Shown here piece by piece: positions 1 through 8,143 of a DNA stretch of 64,000 nucleotides. Every line of letters starts with the position of its first letter. Position 1 is the stretch's first letter. Below the pieces are notes generated by a model. The model saw only the letters and a list, made by a program, of their open reading frames with translations. It was not told the DNA's origin and searched no databases. The position numbers and the translations under genes are program-made. The DNA comes from Chaetoderma sp. LZ-2023a (lineage: Eukaryota; Mollusca; Caudofoveata; Chaetodermatida; Chaetodermatidae): NCBI GenBank assembly GCA_034401795.1, contig CM067372.1:22035462-22099461 (forward strand), in the 5' to 3' direction.

Positions 1-88
1 ACAGCCCCTCCATTAACATATATGCCAGCACGGATGGGATATCGGACGCCCATTTAGAGTTTACACTCTTATTACTCTTTGACCTGAC

Positions 89-586
89 ATGATATCATCC
101 CAGCATTATCTGACCTTGGCCGAAATGATGAAGACAGAGGTTCGCCCCTTCATGACACCTGCACAGATAAAGGCCTTAAACGAACAGAGGCTCGCACTGC
201 AACAAGAAGGAGAGCGACTACAGCGGGAGAACTGGTATCAACAGAACGCGAGCCCTGCAAGGAGGCGAAGGAACAGTGAAAATTTCCGATACTGGCAGGC
301 CCTCCTTGAGGAGCGTAAGCGGGACGCAGGAGTCTTGACAGACGACGATGAGCTAGATGTCTTCATAGACGAGGATGAGCCAGGTGTCTTCTCAGACGAG
401 GATGAGCCAGATGTCATACAGTGGAAAGAGGAGATGACGCAGAAGTGTAAGACCAAGAAAGCCATCCAGCGGCGGACCTACTATCTTGGTGATAAGGTGA
501 AGTTCCAGATGTCACGTCTCAGAAACCTACTGGTCTGTCTCGAAACCAGCAAGCTGACACGGTTCGCCAGGCTCTCAAAAATGTAA
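89..586 (+). CDS. Intact 165-residue acidic/coiled protein of the Polinton, function unknown
   Basis: An ATG at 89 opens an uninterrupted frame of 165 codons ending in TAA, one of few intact frames in the element. The N-terminal half is rich in Gln, Glu and Arg and likely helical (residues about 22-70). Residues about 88-110 hold two imperfect acidic repeats built on a DEDEP core, encoded by two near-identical copies of about 27 bases (roughly 367-420). The C-terminal third is basic. No family is recognised. Its place upstream of membrane and capsid-like genes suggests a structural or accessory virion protein, which is inference. The region 587-703 holds no frame I can support. Confidence 0.6.
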   Translation: MISSQHYLTLAEMMKTEVRPFMTPAQIKALNEQRLALQQEGERLQRENWYQQNASPARRRRNSENFRYWQALLEERKRDAGVLTDDDELDVFIDEDEPGVFSDEDEPDVIQWKEEMTQKCKTKKAIQRRTYYLGDKVKFQMSRLRNLLVCLETSKLTRFARLSKM

Positions 587-703
587 CCTTCTAGGACTCA
601 TGAGCAGATTCTGATGCAGGTTTAATCTCCAGGTATACTATGGCAAAATCAGAGTGGCGGAAGCAACCAGAAATATACCCCTCCCTGACTCTGACAAGGG
701 GGT

Positions 704-1284
704 GTGGAGGGGGGTGGGGGTGGTACAGTACACGGCTGGCGACTCCAGCAGATAGATACCATCAGACAGAATCTCGTCCATGAGGCAGAAAAGTACAGCA
801 GAACGCGCAGGCGATACAAGACAGCCTACAACGTTCTCGCGCGTACAACCACTGCTGCGGGTGTGATTGGAGCCAGTGCTGGGGTGGCAGCTGTGGCCAC
901 TCTCGCTACAGGGTTGGCGGCCATCATCGCCATCCGACTGGGTGGCGTGACACTATCCGCCCCTGTCTTGGCCACAGGCTCGGGGTGGGGCAGCGGCAGA
1001 TCACAAGGAGGCTGGAGAAGCATGCTAAGTACGTACCACTGGCCCAGAGTATGCTACGGACTATCGCCGAGTCTGTCAGCAAAGCTCTCGAGGATGGCCA
1101 GGTCACCGATGAAGAGTACCACCATATATTGAAGGTCCAAACCCTGTACCGCATGGAGAAACTTAAAGTGCGACAGCAATACCTCAAAATCTCCAGCGGG
1201 CGGGCTTATATGGAGGAGTTAAAAAACGAGATGTTACAGCGAGGTCGCCTCGCTGGTCTCTGGAGTCGAGACGACTACAAATAG
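704..1284 (+). pseudogene. Broken membrane plus coiled-coil protein (putative Polinton virion protein)
   Basis: Two overlapping frames (704-1132 and 985-1284) read as one protein split by a frameshift near 980-1000. The first part has a helical, Arg/Tyr-rich stretch and then a long Ala/Gly/Val/Ile-rich hydrophobic segment (codons about 45-85), compatible with one or two membrane helices. The second part is a charged coiled coil containing the phrase DGQVTDEEY. Proteins of this layout (hydrophobic hairpin, then a charged helical tail) occur in Polinton-like elements, but I cannot name the family. The exact start is unclear: the first frame opens with GTG inside a G-rich run at 700-720, and no good ATG precedes it. 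It ends 33 bases before the next gene's ATG. Confidence 0.6.
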
Positions 1285-1317
1285 TGTACTTCCGTAGATT
1301 TAAGAAAACCAGTATAG

Positions 1318-2606
1318 ATGGCCTTCCCACCGAACCTCACGACAGTCATCCGGACCCAACCGCCCGTCTTGGGTACACCCTTGACTGCCCTGAGAGGTCT
1401 ACTGGATGATATACCAGAGCAGTGGATGGACGGTCCCGAACCAGCTTCTCCATCAACCCACGACTGCTGACCAACCGCGCCATCACAATCAAGGATGCGA
1501 AGCAAGCTCATACTTGGATGGCTGCTCCAAGCCTCTCATACTGGAATCAGCAGCTGCACTTTGCCATGTGGTGTGCCATGGCAGGATGTGGAGTAAGTTC
1601 CACCCTGCTTCACTCCTATTCTGGTACTCCTGAAGCAGTTCTCATCGCCAGCTGTCTCAGATTCCACGTGTACTTCACGGTGCGATGAATCCTCCATGAG
1701 CTGGGTGCAAGCCTCCCCGATACAAATGCCATCGACTCACAGCTCAAGTCATAGCGTCTTAGCGGCCAGCAGACAACTGAGAGCGTTGAGCGCTCACCCG
1801 GACTACCGCTGACATGGTGTTGACAACAGTGGTCTAGGGGTTATGTATGGTGACCTGAGACGTGAATACTCGGGATTCCCCTATCGACCCCCCTGGCCCC
1901 CCCCCCCCCCCCGACGAGTAGGCCGTCGGAAGACATTGACATTCTCATTCGATCCAGACTCCACCCCTGGAGCGCTGGTGCAACATATGCACATCACCGG
2001 AATCAGGCAGGACTATCAGATGTGTGGAAGTACTTTGTCCCACACACCACCTCAGGCCTCACACCAGCAGGGATCGTGCGGATCAACCAGTCCCTGGAAG
2101 CACTGTGCTACTGCCTCTTTACGGCACAGACCCAGATACGGCATTCCATAGATGGTGTCAGCAGAGCAGGGGTCCAGCCCATGTTCATCAGTCTCATTGT
2201 GGATATGATCATCGTGGCAGACCCCAATAGTCGTATTGCTCATTTCCAGCAGGGGTTGCAGAAGGCCCGTCACAAACTTGACTTTGCTATTTCGCCACAC
2301 CTACGGTTGATTCCGAGCAACATGATCGTGAACATCGAGGACCTCCAAGTCAGGGGCTATAACAACATAATAGTCGAGGGGAGTTCCCCCGGTGTCCACT
2401 TCGGCTTCAACACTGCCATCAACGCACCTACGCGTAGTATGAGCTATACAGTCGTTCCGACCCTGACACTGCAGCCAGTCAACACGGCAGCTTCAGTCGC
2501 CCCAACACTGCAGCCAGTCGCCCCGACACCGCTTCCCATGGTAGCTCTACGTTTGGGGTCAGGCCTAACTATCGTGGCGCTCGGGATCAACCTACTCCGC
2601 CGCTAG
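1318..2606 (+). pseudogene. Broken putative capsid-type structural protein of the Polinton
   Basis: The frame starts at ATG 1318 and continues through three reading frames to TAG at 2604-2606, for a conceptual length of about 430 residues. Breaks are a shift near 1425-1435, a TGA at 1686-1688 (CGA to TGA would explain it), a shift near 1752, a TGA near 1812, and a shift near 2022. The middle region is rich in aromatic residues (phrases WCAMAGCGVS and RFHVYF). The last 194 residues (2022-2606) are uninterrupted and look like a beta-rich domain, followed by a Pro/Thr linker with TLQPV repeats and a short hydrophobic, basic tail. Size and position among virion genes suggest a capsid or penton-like protein; this is inference without a structural match. 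A run of 16 C at 1897-1912 lies inside it. It converges with the next gene by 15 bases. Confidence 0.5.
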
Positions 2607-3089
2607 CAAATCAGCTATAAGACTATCCTGACTCTCTACAGTAGCAGTGGGGACCACTGTGAGACACTGAACCAACTTGGCATGCCCTACAGCCCTTATG
2701 CCTGCTGCCAACATGCACATCCAAGGGATGGAGGGTTCGGCAGCGCATCCTTTTTCCAGCTTGTAGTATCGCAGAGCCTTGTTAAGCTCTGAGTCCGGTT
2801 AGGCCATGGCGGTCCGCAACTGCTGGAACACATCTGACAGATACTCCCGATCCTTGTAGAAACCTTTAGCTCGTAGGAGATGCTCGACTATACTCCCGCC
2901 CATGATAAGGTATTAGAGGAAGCAGATCTGTCCCCTGCCAAATCCTAGATAGAGCTTCACAGCTGTCAGCTCCTCTGTCAGATCACCACTGGAGAGCTGA
3001 GTGAGCTCATCTGGTGTCTTCTTCTTGTAGTCCTTCAACTCCCTCTGGAAGCCATCATAGTACTTCTCGCATAGCGTGAGCCCAGACAT
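2592..3089 (-). pseudogene. Minus-strand Polinton gene of about 165 residues with two internal stops
   Basis: Reading the minus strand from ATG at 3089 gives one frame of 166 codons ending in TAG at 2592-2594. It is interrupted only by TAA at 2913-2915 (codon 59) and TAA at 2799-2801 (codon 97). The translation is protein-like: a charged, Lys/Glu-rich helical N-terminus (phrase DGFQRELKDYKKK), then mixed helical segments with a small Cys/Ala-rich part (phrase WMCMLAAGIRAVGHAK). I recognise no family. The end overlaps the convergent structural gene by 15 bases, a compact arrangement typical of viral genomes. This was an otherwise blank stretch of about 600 bases, and the single shared frame over 498 bases is the main support. 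Confidence 0.55.
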
Positions 3090-3231
3090 GTTTAAGATGT
3101 CTCAAGAGAGAGATGAATATTCCTGAGTACCAACCCGGCCACCTTGCAGATGCAGACTTGGAAGATCTTATTAGCTCTCTCGACAGGGGATGCAGATGTT
3201 TAACTGCGTTTCAATACTCAGTGCTTAAGCA

Positions 3232-3628
3232 ATGACGTCAAGGGTCAGGATCGCGAAGCAACTTCCCGAGAGCCAGGCGAGTCTTCAGAAGGTGGAGAAC
3301 CTGCTGAGAACCAAGACACAGAAGTTACTTGACCAAAGCAAAACCACTGGCAGTCCATGTCGCCAGTAACGTCGCGGCGAATGGGGCCATGGTGAAGATG
3401 ACAGGGGGAACTGCCACTGCGGCTGTCCTCACTACAGTGGTGAGTGGGCTGGCCAGGCACTGTCTCGGAATAACTCGCCCCATCCCAAAAATCGCCCTCA
3501 GTGGTGCCGCCTACACTGCAGCCACCAAGATCATGGGTGAAAGTGTTACACTAAGTGAGGCCGCGGTTCTAGGGCTAGCAACGAGTGCAATGGCTGCGAT
3601 CATCGTCGCCTACGTTCAACCCCTCTGA
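3232..3628 (+). pseudogene. Small membrane protein of the Polinton, frameshifted
   Basis: ATG at 3232 opens a 45-codon frame with a helical N-terminus, ending at TAA 3367-3369. A second frame (3329-3628) overlaps it and carries the rest, so one shift near 3330-3365 is likely, giving about 130 residues. The second part is Ala/Val/Thr/Gly-rich with two hydrophobic stretches (about 3405-3465 and 3555-3625), compatible with a membrane hairpin. Such small hydrophobic proteins are common among virion components of Polinton-like elements. No specific family is recognised. Confidence 0.5.
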
Positions 3629-3638
3629 ATAGTGAGAG

Positions 3639-3883
3639 ATGGATCACGAGACCCCTGCAGCATATGAGGCATGGCCTGCTGGAGGGCGGTGTGTAGCCCA
3701 TAGTCGAGCATGCGGACTGAGGATTGCCAATGCCCGGGAATGGTGGACCACCCACAAGGTGTGCCCCTGCAGAGAGGGCCAGTACCCTGAGCACTGCTAC
3801 CTATTCCCTTGGCCGACTGTGTGGTCCTCCTATGCCCAACTATTTCACTGGGGGTATGACTAGTAGGTTTAAGCCGTCTGTAT
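3639..3883 (+). other. Unresolved short coding stretch between two Polinton genes
   Basis: A 74-codon frame (3639-3863, ATG start, Trp/Cys-rich, with the phrase VCPCREGQYPEHC) overlaps a Pro/Gly-rich frame in another phase (3724-3930, with a basic Arg/Lys tail). A 101-codon frame also exists on the minus strand (3616-3921). I cannot decide which, if any, was used. The plus-strand Cys-rich frame is the most protein-like and fits the local gene direction. The spacing of neighbours makes a small gene here plausible. Confidence 0.25.
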
Positions 3884-4391
3884 ATGACTATGACTATGTC
3901 ACTCACAGACCTAGGAAGCAAAGAGCCTAGACTTCGATGAGAATGGAGACCTGCGGGAGATCCGATGTACCATCCCAGCCCGAGATCTTATCGGGAACCC
4001 TGATACGGTAGGATAATCGGCCATTAACAAGGTCAAGACTATATACAAGGGGATGGGCATCAAGCCGAGTGCGACGATTCGAGGTATGCTTAGAGTCGAT
4101 GAGGCTGGAGCCATCAAGGTTATGGCTGAGTCCTATGCACAGGACCTGGTTACGGATCTCCTGAGACCACGGAGCACATTCATCTAGGATGGATGGAAGC
4201 TCAAGATAGGCACCCTCGGCCTGAACAGTATCACTGTCGACGGCCAAACAGGTGCAGGTGCTATCGACAGCCTCCGGCTACCAGATGTGAAGAAGTCAGG
4301 GTTCTTTGGTATGCCGATTAGAGAGTTATACTGTCATGAAACAAAAAATACATATATATACAGGTACAGTGAAAGTCGCCAAGAAGGCTAG
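3884..4391 (+). pseudogene. Broken Polinton gene of unknown function, interrupted by a polymerase fragment
   Basis: Three in-phase ATGs (3884, 3890, 3896) open a short frame that passes by a shift near 3925 into a long frame running to TAG at 4389-4391. In that frame there are TAA at 4014-4016 and TAG at 4185-4187. The translation looks like a real mixed alpha/beta protein (phrases DENGDLREIRCTIPARDLIG and GTLGLNSITVDGQTGAGAID). The last codons, from 4364, read into DNA homologous to the polymerase gene, so the original C-terminus was probably cut off or replaced. Homology is not recognised. A beta-rich structural protein is possible, by position only. Confidence 0.45.
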
Positions 4392-4470
4392 TCAGACCAT
4401 ATTCCTCATAACACCTGTGCTGAACTACCTCGTTCCAGGTATGGGCCAAAGCTTATGGGTGTACACAGGT
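4364..4470 (+). pseudogene. Inverted partial copy of the DNA polymerase gene
   Basis: In the plus direction these bases match the minus-strand polymerase coding sequence at about 9845-9978. The translated block GTVKVAKKASQTI occurs in both, then comes a shared NYL block, and then in a second phase the codons for KAYGCTQ align with synonymous changes. The copy lacks roughly 20 bases that the polymerase has after the Pro-Gly codons. Differences are mostly third-position or small indels, suggesting it derives from a related polymerase gene rather than a very recent duplication. It sits between an unknown gene and the 4490 frame. It is not a functional domain. Confidence 0.75.
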
Positions 4471-4489
4471 TTAAGACCACAGGATAGTC

Positions 4490-4768
4490 ATGGCTTCCCG
4501 TGCATGTATCATACAGATACTGGGTGTACTAGACACTGCGGGTGCTGACACAGCCCCTCTACGCTATCTTCTCAGCTGTTGCTGGGATTTCATGCTTGAT
4601 GCCTCCATCGCATCCTACGTATCCACCGGAGGTGCCGGATTCCCCGCTCTGCAGGCGAAGGAGCTGGTGCAGGAAGTACTGCCGTTTAGTCTGCCAGATA
4701 TAGACGAGGCTACCGCCGACCAAGCGCTAACCATCCTCCGCATGCATGTCGGTACAATTTGGCAGTAG
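4490..4768 (+). CDS. Intact 92-residue protein upstream of the ATPase, function unknown
   Basis: ATG at 4490 opens an uninterrupted 92-codon frame. The product is mostly helical and hydrophobic-to-acidic (phrases LRYLLSCCWDFML and LPDIDEATADQALTILRM), without a clear membrane segment. Its end overlaps an ATG at 4746 that could start the ATPase, giving a 23-base overlap. It may be a separate small gene, or the N-terminal part of the ATPase separated by a frameshift near 4765. I cannot tell which from sequence alone. Confidence 0.4.
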   Translation: MASRACIIQILGVLDTAGADTAPLRYLLSCCWDFMLDASIASYVSTGGAGFPALQAKELVQEVLPFSLPDIDEATADQALTILRMHVGTIWQ

Positions 4769-5379
4769 GCTGGCCGATGCTGGCCAGGTGGTGCTGATCA
4801 TTGCCCCCGTCAGAACACGGGAAAAAACATCTTGCTGCGGGCTCGCCAAGCCGAACATCTACACTCTCAATACATCCTTCTGGTGTCTGACTCCGCCACT
4901 GAGGCAGTTGACAATAATGATCAATGGTACAATGGCCCAATCACCAAGACGCAGCACCTGCAAGCACTGATGGAGAAGCTGCTGGCATCCCGACTAACAG
5001 AACCACTTGTTCTAGTTATCGATGACCCTACAATGGACCAGAAGACAGTCACCTGCCTCAGCAACATCACTAGGCGCATCCGGCACACAAAGATAACTGT
5101 CTTCATCCTCTTTCAGAAGTACACCCGCGAGATCTCACCGGACATCGGCCACAATGGCTGGGTGCTATACTTCAGCTCCATGTATGGACGTGCCCTGCTC
5201 GAGACCATATGCGACAGCCTAACCCTCAAGGAGACCAAAGGGGACTTTATCGCAGGTGTACGGAGGCAGCTGAGCTGTACCACTTCATCGTCAGCATCAA
5301 GGAGACAGGTGATCTGTCACACTACAAGCCATCTCTGGAAAAGGTGCAGACCTTCACCTACAAGTTTTGGGTGCAATGA
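4746..5379 (+). pseudogene. FtsK/HerA-type genome-packaging ATPase, frameshifted
   Basis: This is the Polinton packaging ATPase, which in the family hydrolyses ATP to pump DNA into the capsid. A P-loop-like motif PRQNTGKN lies at about 4805-4828. The Walker B segment is LVLVIDDP at about 5005-5030, followed about 15 residues later by the helical ITRRIRHTKITVF region, with Gln in FILFQKY acting as the usual sensor-like position. The family's last P-loop Ser/Thr is Asn here, and the first Gly is replaced. A frameshift near 4800 is needed to enter the main frame, and another near 5250 leads to a C-terminus ending at TGA 5377-5379. Conceptual length is about 210 residues, in the expected range. 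The next gene starts 7 bases later. Identification is strong, and loss of function is likely. Confidence 0.82.
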
Positions 5380-5386
5380 AGGGTTA

Positions 5387-5873
5387 ATGGAATTCGAACT
5401 ACAGGCAGGTGTCGAGAAGCCTGTGGCAGTTCCAATTTTAACCCTCCTCGAGAACACACACGTGAATCTGGCTGCCATACAGGATAGGCTGTTCCTCCGG
5501 GTGTACACTGAGCAGCTTGCAGATGCGACGATGAATGCTCCAAGACTTCATGTCTGGCATGACGAGACTGACCAGGAGCTGAAGCAAACGGGTTCCAAAC
5601 AGCGGATCGTTCATGTGGAGCGAGAACATCAGGAGGTCCACGCCACAGCTAACCAACGGGTAGAGCTGACATTGCATCATGGTGCGTCATGGTGCATCGG
5701 ACTGTGTCGCTGTTGTGGTCCTGGTTCAGAAGGGAGGAGCCATCCAGCAGGTGTATACGTTGGAAGACTTCAAGCTTGTGGTTGCTGGGACCAATGTTCT
5801 TGGTGAGGTACGCGAGCTGCTAATTGCCAACTCTACAGACAGAAAACTAAGTCATATGCACTTCTGCACCTAA
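5387..5873 (+). pseudogene. Putative minor virion protein, broken by a 10-bp duplication
   Basis: ATG at 5387, just after the ATPase stop, opens a frame of about 100 codons that continues in another phase to TAA at 5871-5873, about 160 residues in all. The shift coincides with an imperfect 10-base tandem duplication (5678-5687 and 5688-5697), which by itself adds one frame. The translation is rich in Val, Leu and Glu with alternating hydrophobic strands (phrases VAVPILTLLENTHVNL and GGAIQQVYTLEDF), suggesting a beta-rich fold. A small capsid-type protein is possible by position next to the packaging ATPase. I know no exact family. The stretch 5874-6057 holds only short Ser/Pro/Arg-rich frames. 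Confidence 0.5.
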
Positions 5874-6057
5874 CCAGTGGAAGCGAACCCTCGAGTCGGC
5901 ACGCGAGGGCCGTCATCACCTCGGGGGCAGGGACATCCCCACCTAATCAGGGCAACCGCTCCCCTTCAACATCGGAAACCTCATATCTGGGACTCGCTCA
6001 TTAGGTGTGACAGTACTGTACTTTGGCTAAGGTATGCATGTCGAACACATCAGGTAT

Positions 6058-6432
6058 TCAGCTTGAGCGTACATAGAGCACGACTCCTGTAGTCACCGCT
6101 GCAGCTACCACCACTACTATAAGCTCTGCTCTATTCTGACCGGTCGATGCTTCATAGTCGAGCGCTGGCTCAGATACAGCCTTGTAGTACTCATCGAGAC
6201 TCTCATCTGCCTCTTTGAGGCTCTGGTTGGCCTGAGCTCGGAGTTGGCGTCAGCGTGCCTCCCTCTGGCGTATATGCTCGAGGGCTTTGCTGTACTCAAA
6301 CTTCTCCTTAGACAGCTTCTCCATCACCTGATTAGGACGCTCACGCTCGACCTCTGCCACCTTCTTGTCGCTGAAGCTGAGTCCCCAGTTTGCTAAGGCA
6401 AACACGCCCACGTTCCAGATTGCAGATGCCAT
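6058..6432 (-). pseudogene. Minus-strand coiled-coil protein with C-terminal membrane anchor
   Basis: ATG at 6432 opens a minus-strand frame of 125 codons ending in TGA at 6058-6060, with a single internal TGA at 6250-6252 (codon 61) that could come from CGA. Order of parts: a short hydrophobic N-terminus (phrase GVFALANWGLSF), a long charged coiled coil (codons about 25-95, rich in Glu, Lys, Arg, Gln), and a C-terminal Val/Ala-rich segment of about 20 residues that reads as a membrane helix, followed by a short basic end. Small tail-anchored coiled-coil proteins occur in virion gene sets of Polinton-like elements. The exact role is unknown. Confidence 0.55.
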
Positions 6433-6493
6433 GCTATAGACTACAATTTAAAGCTACTATAAAGCTTTCCCCCAACGACGTATCTCCAGAGCG

Positions 6494-6601
6494 ATGTATG
6501 AACCAGAGGCTTATGAAGATCCAGTCGAGGATAAAGATAACGAGGACTATGAGGAGGACTATGATGATGAGGATGATGCAGACGACTATGATGTAGCGTA
6601 G
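6494..6601 (+). CDS. Very acidic 35-residue ORF
   Basis: ATG at 6494 is followed by 35 codons that are almost all Asp, Glu and Tyr, ending in TAG 6599-6601. It could be a small acidic peptide, or the acidic N-terminal part of the hydrophobic gene that follows in another phase. Low-complexity GAT/GAC/GAG codons make a chance open frame possible. Confidence 0.3.
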   Translation: MYEPEAYEDPVEDKDNEDYEEDYDDEDDADDYDVA

Positions 6602-6612
6602 ACCGTAGGTGA

Positions 6613-6930
6613 GTTGATGATGTAGCGGAGACAGCACGCTGCAAGCTAGTACACAGAGCGAAAGGAATCTATTGCACTTACGTAAAAGGTCCTATCGGTC
6701 TGCTGGCAGCAGGTGGGACTCTGATCACTCTGTTCACAACGAAGGCTGGCGAGACGGTCTGCAAGATCGCCAGCAATGCTCTCCAAGGGGTGGAGAAGAT
6801 TTCTGAAACCATACCAGCCATCGCCTCAGGAGTAGGTACGTTCTTCGGAGTCGCAGGTCTTTGGCCACCGTACGTTGCCATAGCACTCGCGGCCATCTGG
6901 GCCGCCGAACATTTAAGCCATACTATATAA
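6613..6930 (+). pseudogene. Small hydrophobic protein (two membrane segments)
   Basis: A frame open from 6613 to TAA 6928-6930 encodes about 90 residues from about 6660 on with two strongly hydrophobic stretches: one near 6690-6740 (phrase GLLAAGGTLITLF) and one near 6835-6905 (phrase GVAGLWPPYVAIALAAIWA). No ATG is present at a suitable place, so the start is lost or lies in another phase upstream. It resembles the other small membrane proteins of this element in composition. It ends 2 bases before the next ATG. Confidence 0.45.
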
Positions 6931-6932
6931 GA

Positions 6933-7177
6933 ATGGCGTCTCTGTACGACCTGGTCAAGTCCCTTAACTTCCGAGAGTTGATCGATAAACTACTGCTCAG
7001 TGAGGATCCAGCAGAGATTAGACGCCAGTGTATGAGGTGTTTGAGGAGGTCTTCAGTGATGGTCGAATGAATGACGGCCATCTGTTCGTCTGTTTAGAGT
7101 TCACCCAGGCTGTGCATGACAGGACAAGAGTGGACGTCTGTTATGGAATCCGGGAGTTTATCAACCATCTTTCTTAA
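6933..7177 (+). pseudogene. Small helical protein of about 80 residues, frameshifted
   Basis: ATG at 6933 starts a helical N-terminus (phrase YDLVKSLNFRELIDKLL). A shift near 7030-7035 leads to a second frame rich in acidic and aromatic residues (phrases EVFEEVFSDGRMNDGHL and DVCYGIREFINHL), ending in TAA at 7175-7177, just before the integrase. A TATA-like stretch lies at 6922-6929, but it is within the preceding stop region and may be fortuitous. No family is recognised. Confidence 0.45.
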
Positions 7178-7189
7178 GGAACTCTACTA

Positions 7190-8143
7190 TCAGCCTGGTG
7201 GATATTACCGTGAGCCCCCATCAACTACGCGAGGCTGCACGTCGCAAGGGCCACAACTTCACATTGGAGACAGTTACCCAGTAGCTCAGCCACCAGGCGA
7301 TGTGGCAGATATACAGACCTCGCCATGGCACATCAGGCATGCCCATTTCGAGGAAACTGTCCTGAACAGAGTTCACCCAGCATATATTCTATTCCTTCCA
7401 CGCGACTCGTTTGGTCGTAAGACCTACAAGTATGCCCTCACCATCGTCGATGTCGCCAGCAGATACAAGGCGGCAGTACGGCTCACAGACTGGCCAGGTG
7501 GCCCATGCATTACGGGGTGTCTACGAGGCATCTGAAAATCCCCTCTAGTGCCGGAATTGTTGCAGGTGGATGAGAGTAAGGAGTTCAGAGGCGAGACTGC
7601 AGCCCTCATGCAGAAACACAGAGTGGCAGTTAGGCGAGGCGGGGTAGGGCATCACCATGCCCAGGCTATCGTTGGGCGGTGGAATCGGACACTGGCAGAG
7701 AGACTGTTCCACACCAATATGCCCAGGAAATGGCCGTTCCAAGTGAACGTTCTAGAGTATGGGTGAGCGGGCTGCCTGCTGTGGGTGAGAGATCCAATGC
7801 CAACGTTACTAGGCTAATCGGGAAGAAGCCAGTAGAGGCTATTAGACACTCTGCTGGTCACAGCTCTAGAGGAGCGAACAAGGGAGAGGAGTGCCTACCA
7901 GCTGTTGCTCTGGTTCGCGACGTGTATGAGCCTGGTGAGCTGGAAGGTGGTCGGCGGCGTGCAACAGATCCTAACTGGTCGATAGATGTTCACAGGCTTG
8001 ACATGTATGTGGAGGCGGAGGGGCGGCCTACACTGTACTACCTGGCACGCCACCACGGAGTGCCTAGGCGACCATTTGTCGTAGAAGAGCTTCAGCTAGT
8101 CCCTGAAGACACACAGCTATCACCCCCTAGGGTGCTAACATGA
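7190..8143 (+). pseudogene. Polinton-type DDE integrase, catalytically dead
   Basis: This is a retroviral-like integrase, used by Polintons to join element ends to host DNA. An N-terminal helical part (phrase SPHQLREAARRKGHNF, about 7205-7255) is followed by the RNase H-fold core with YALTIVDVASRY at about 7432-7467 and LQVDES at about 7560-7577. A C-terminal domain with a chromodomain-like stretch (DPNWSIDVHRLDMYVEAEG) ends at TGA 8141-8143. Asp at 7569-7571 is retained. The residue 35 codons later in the same frame (7674-7676), where the family has catalytic Glu before R-W/F-N-R, is Gly. The place expected for the first Asp is Tyr (7383-7385), a less certain alignment. There are at least three frameshifts (near 7300, 7490 and 7755) and stops TAG near 7293 and near 7545. 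Confidence 0.85.

Noticed and set aside
3616..3921. A 101-codon minus-strand frame in the Polinton
   Set aside because: It lies against the local gene direction, overlaps two plus-strand frames and has no motif. Its composition follows from the Pro/Gly-rich frame opposite.
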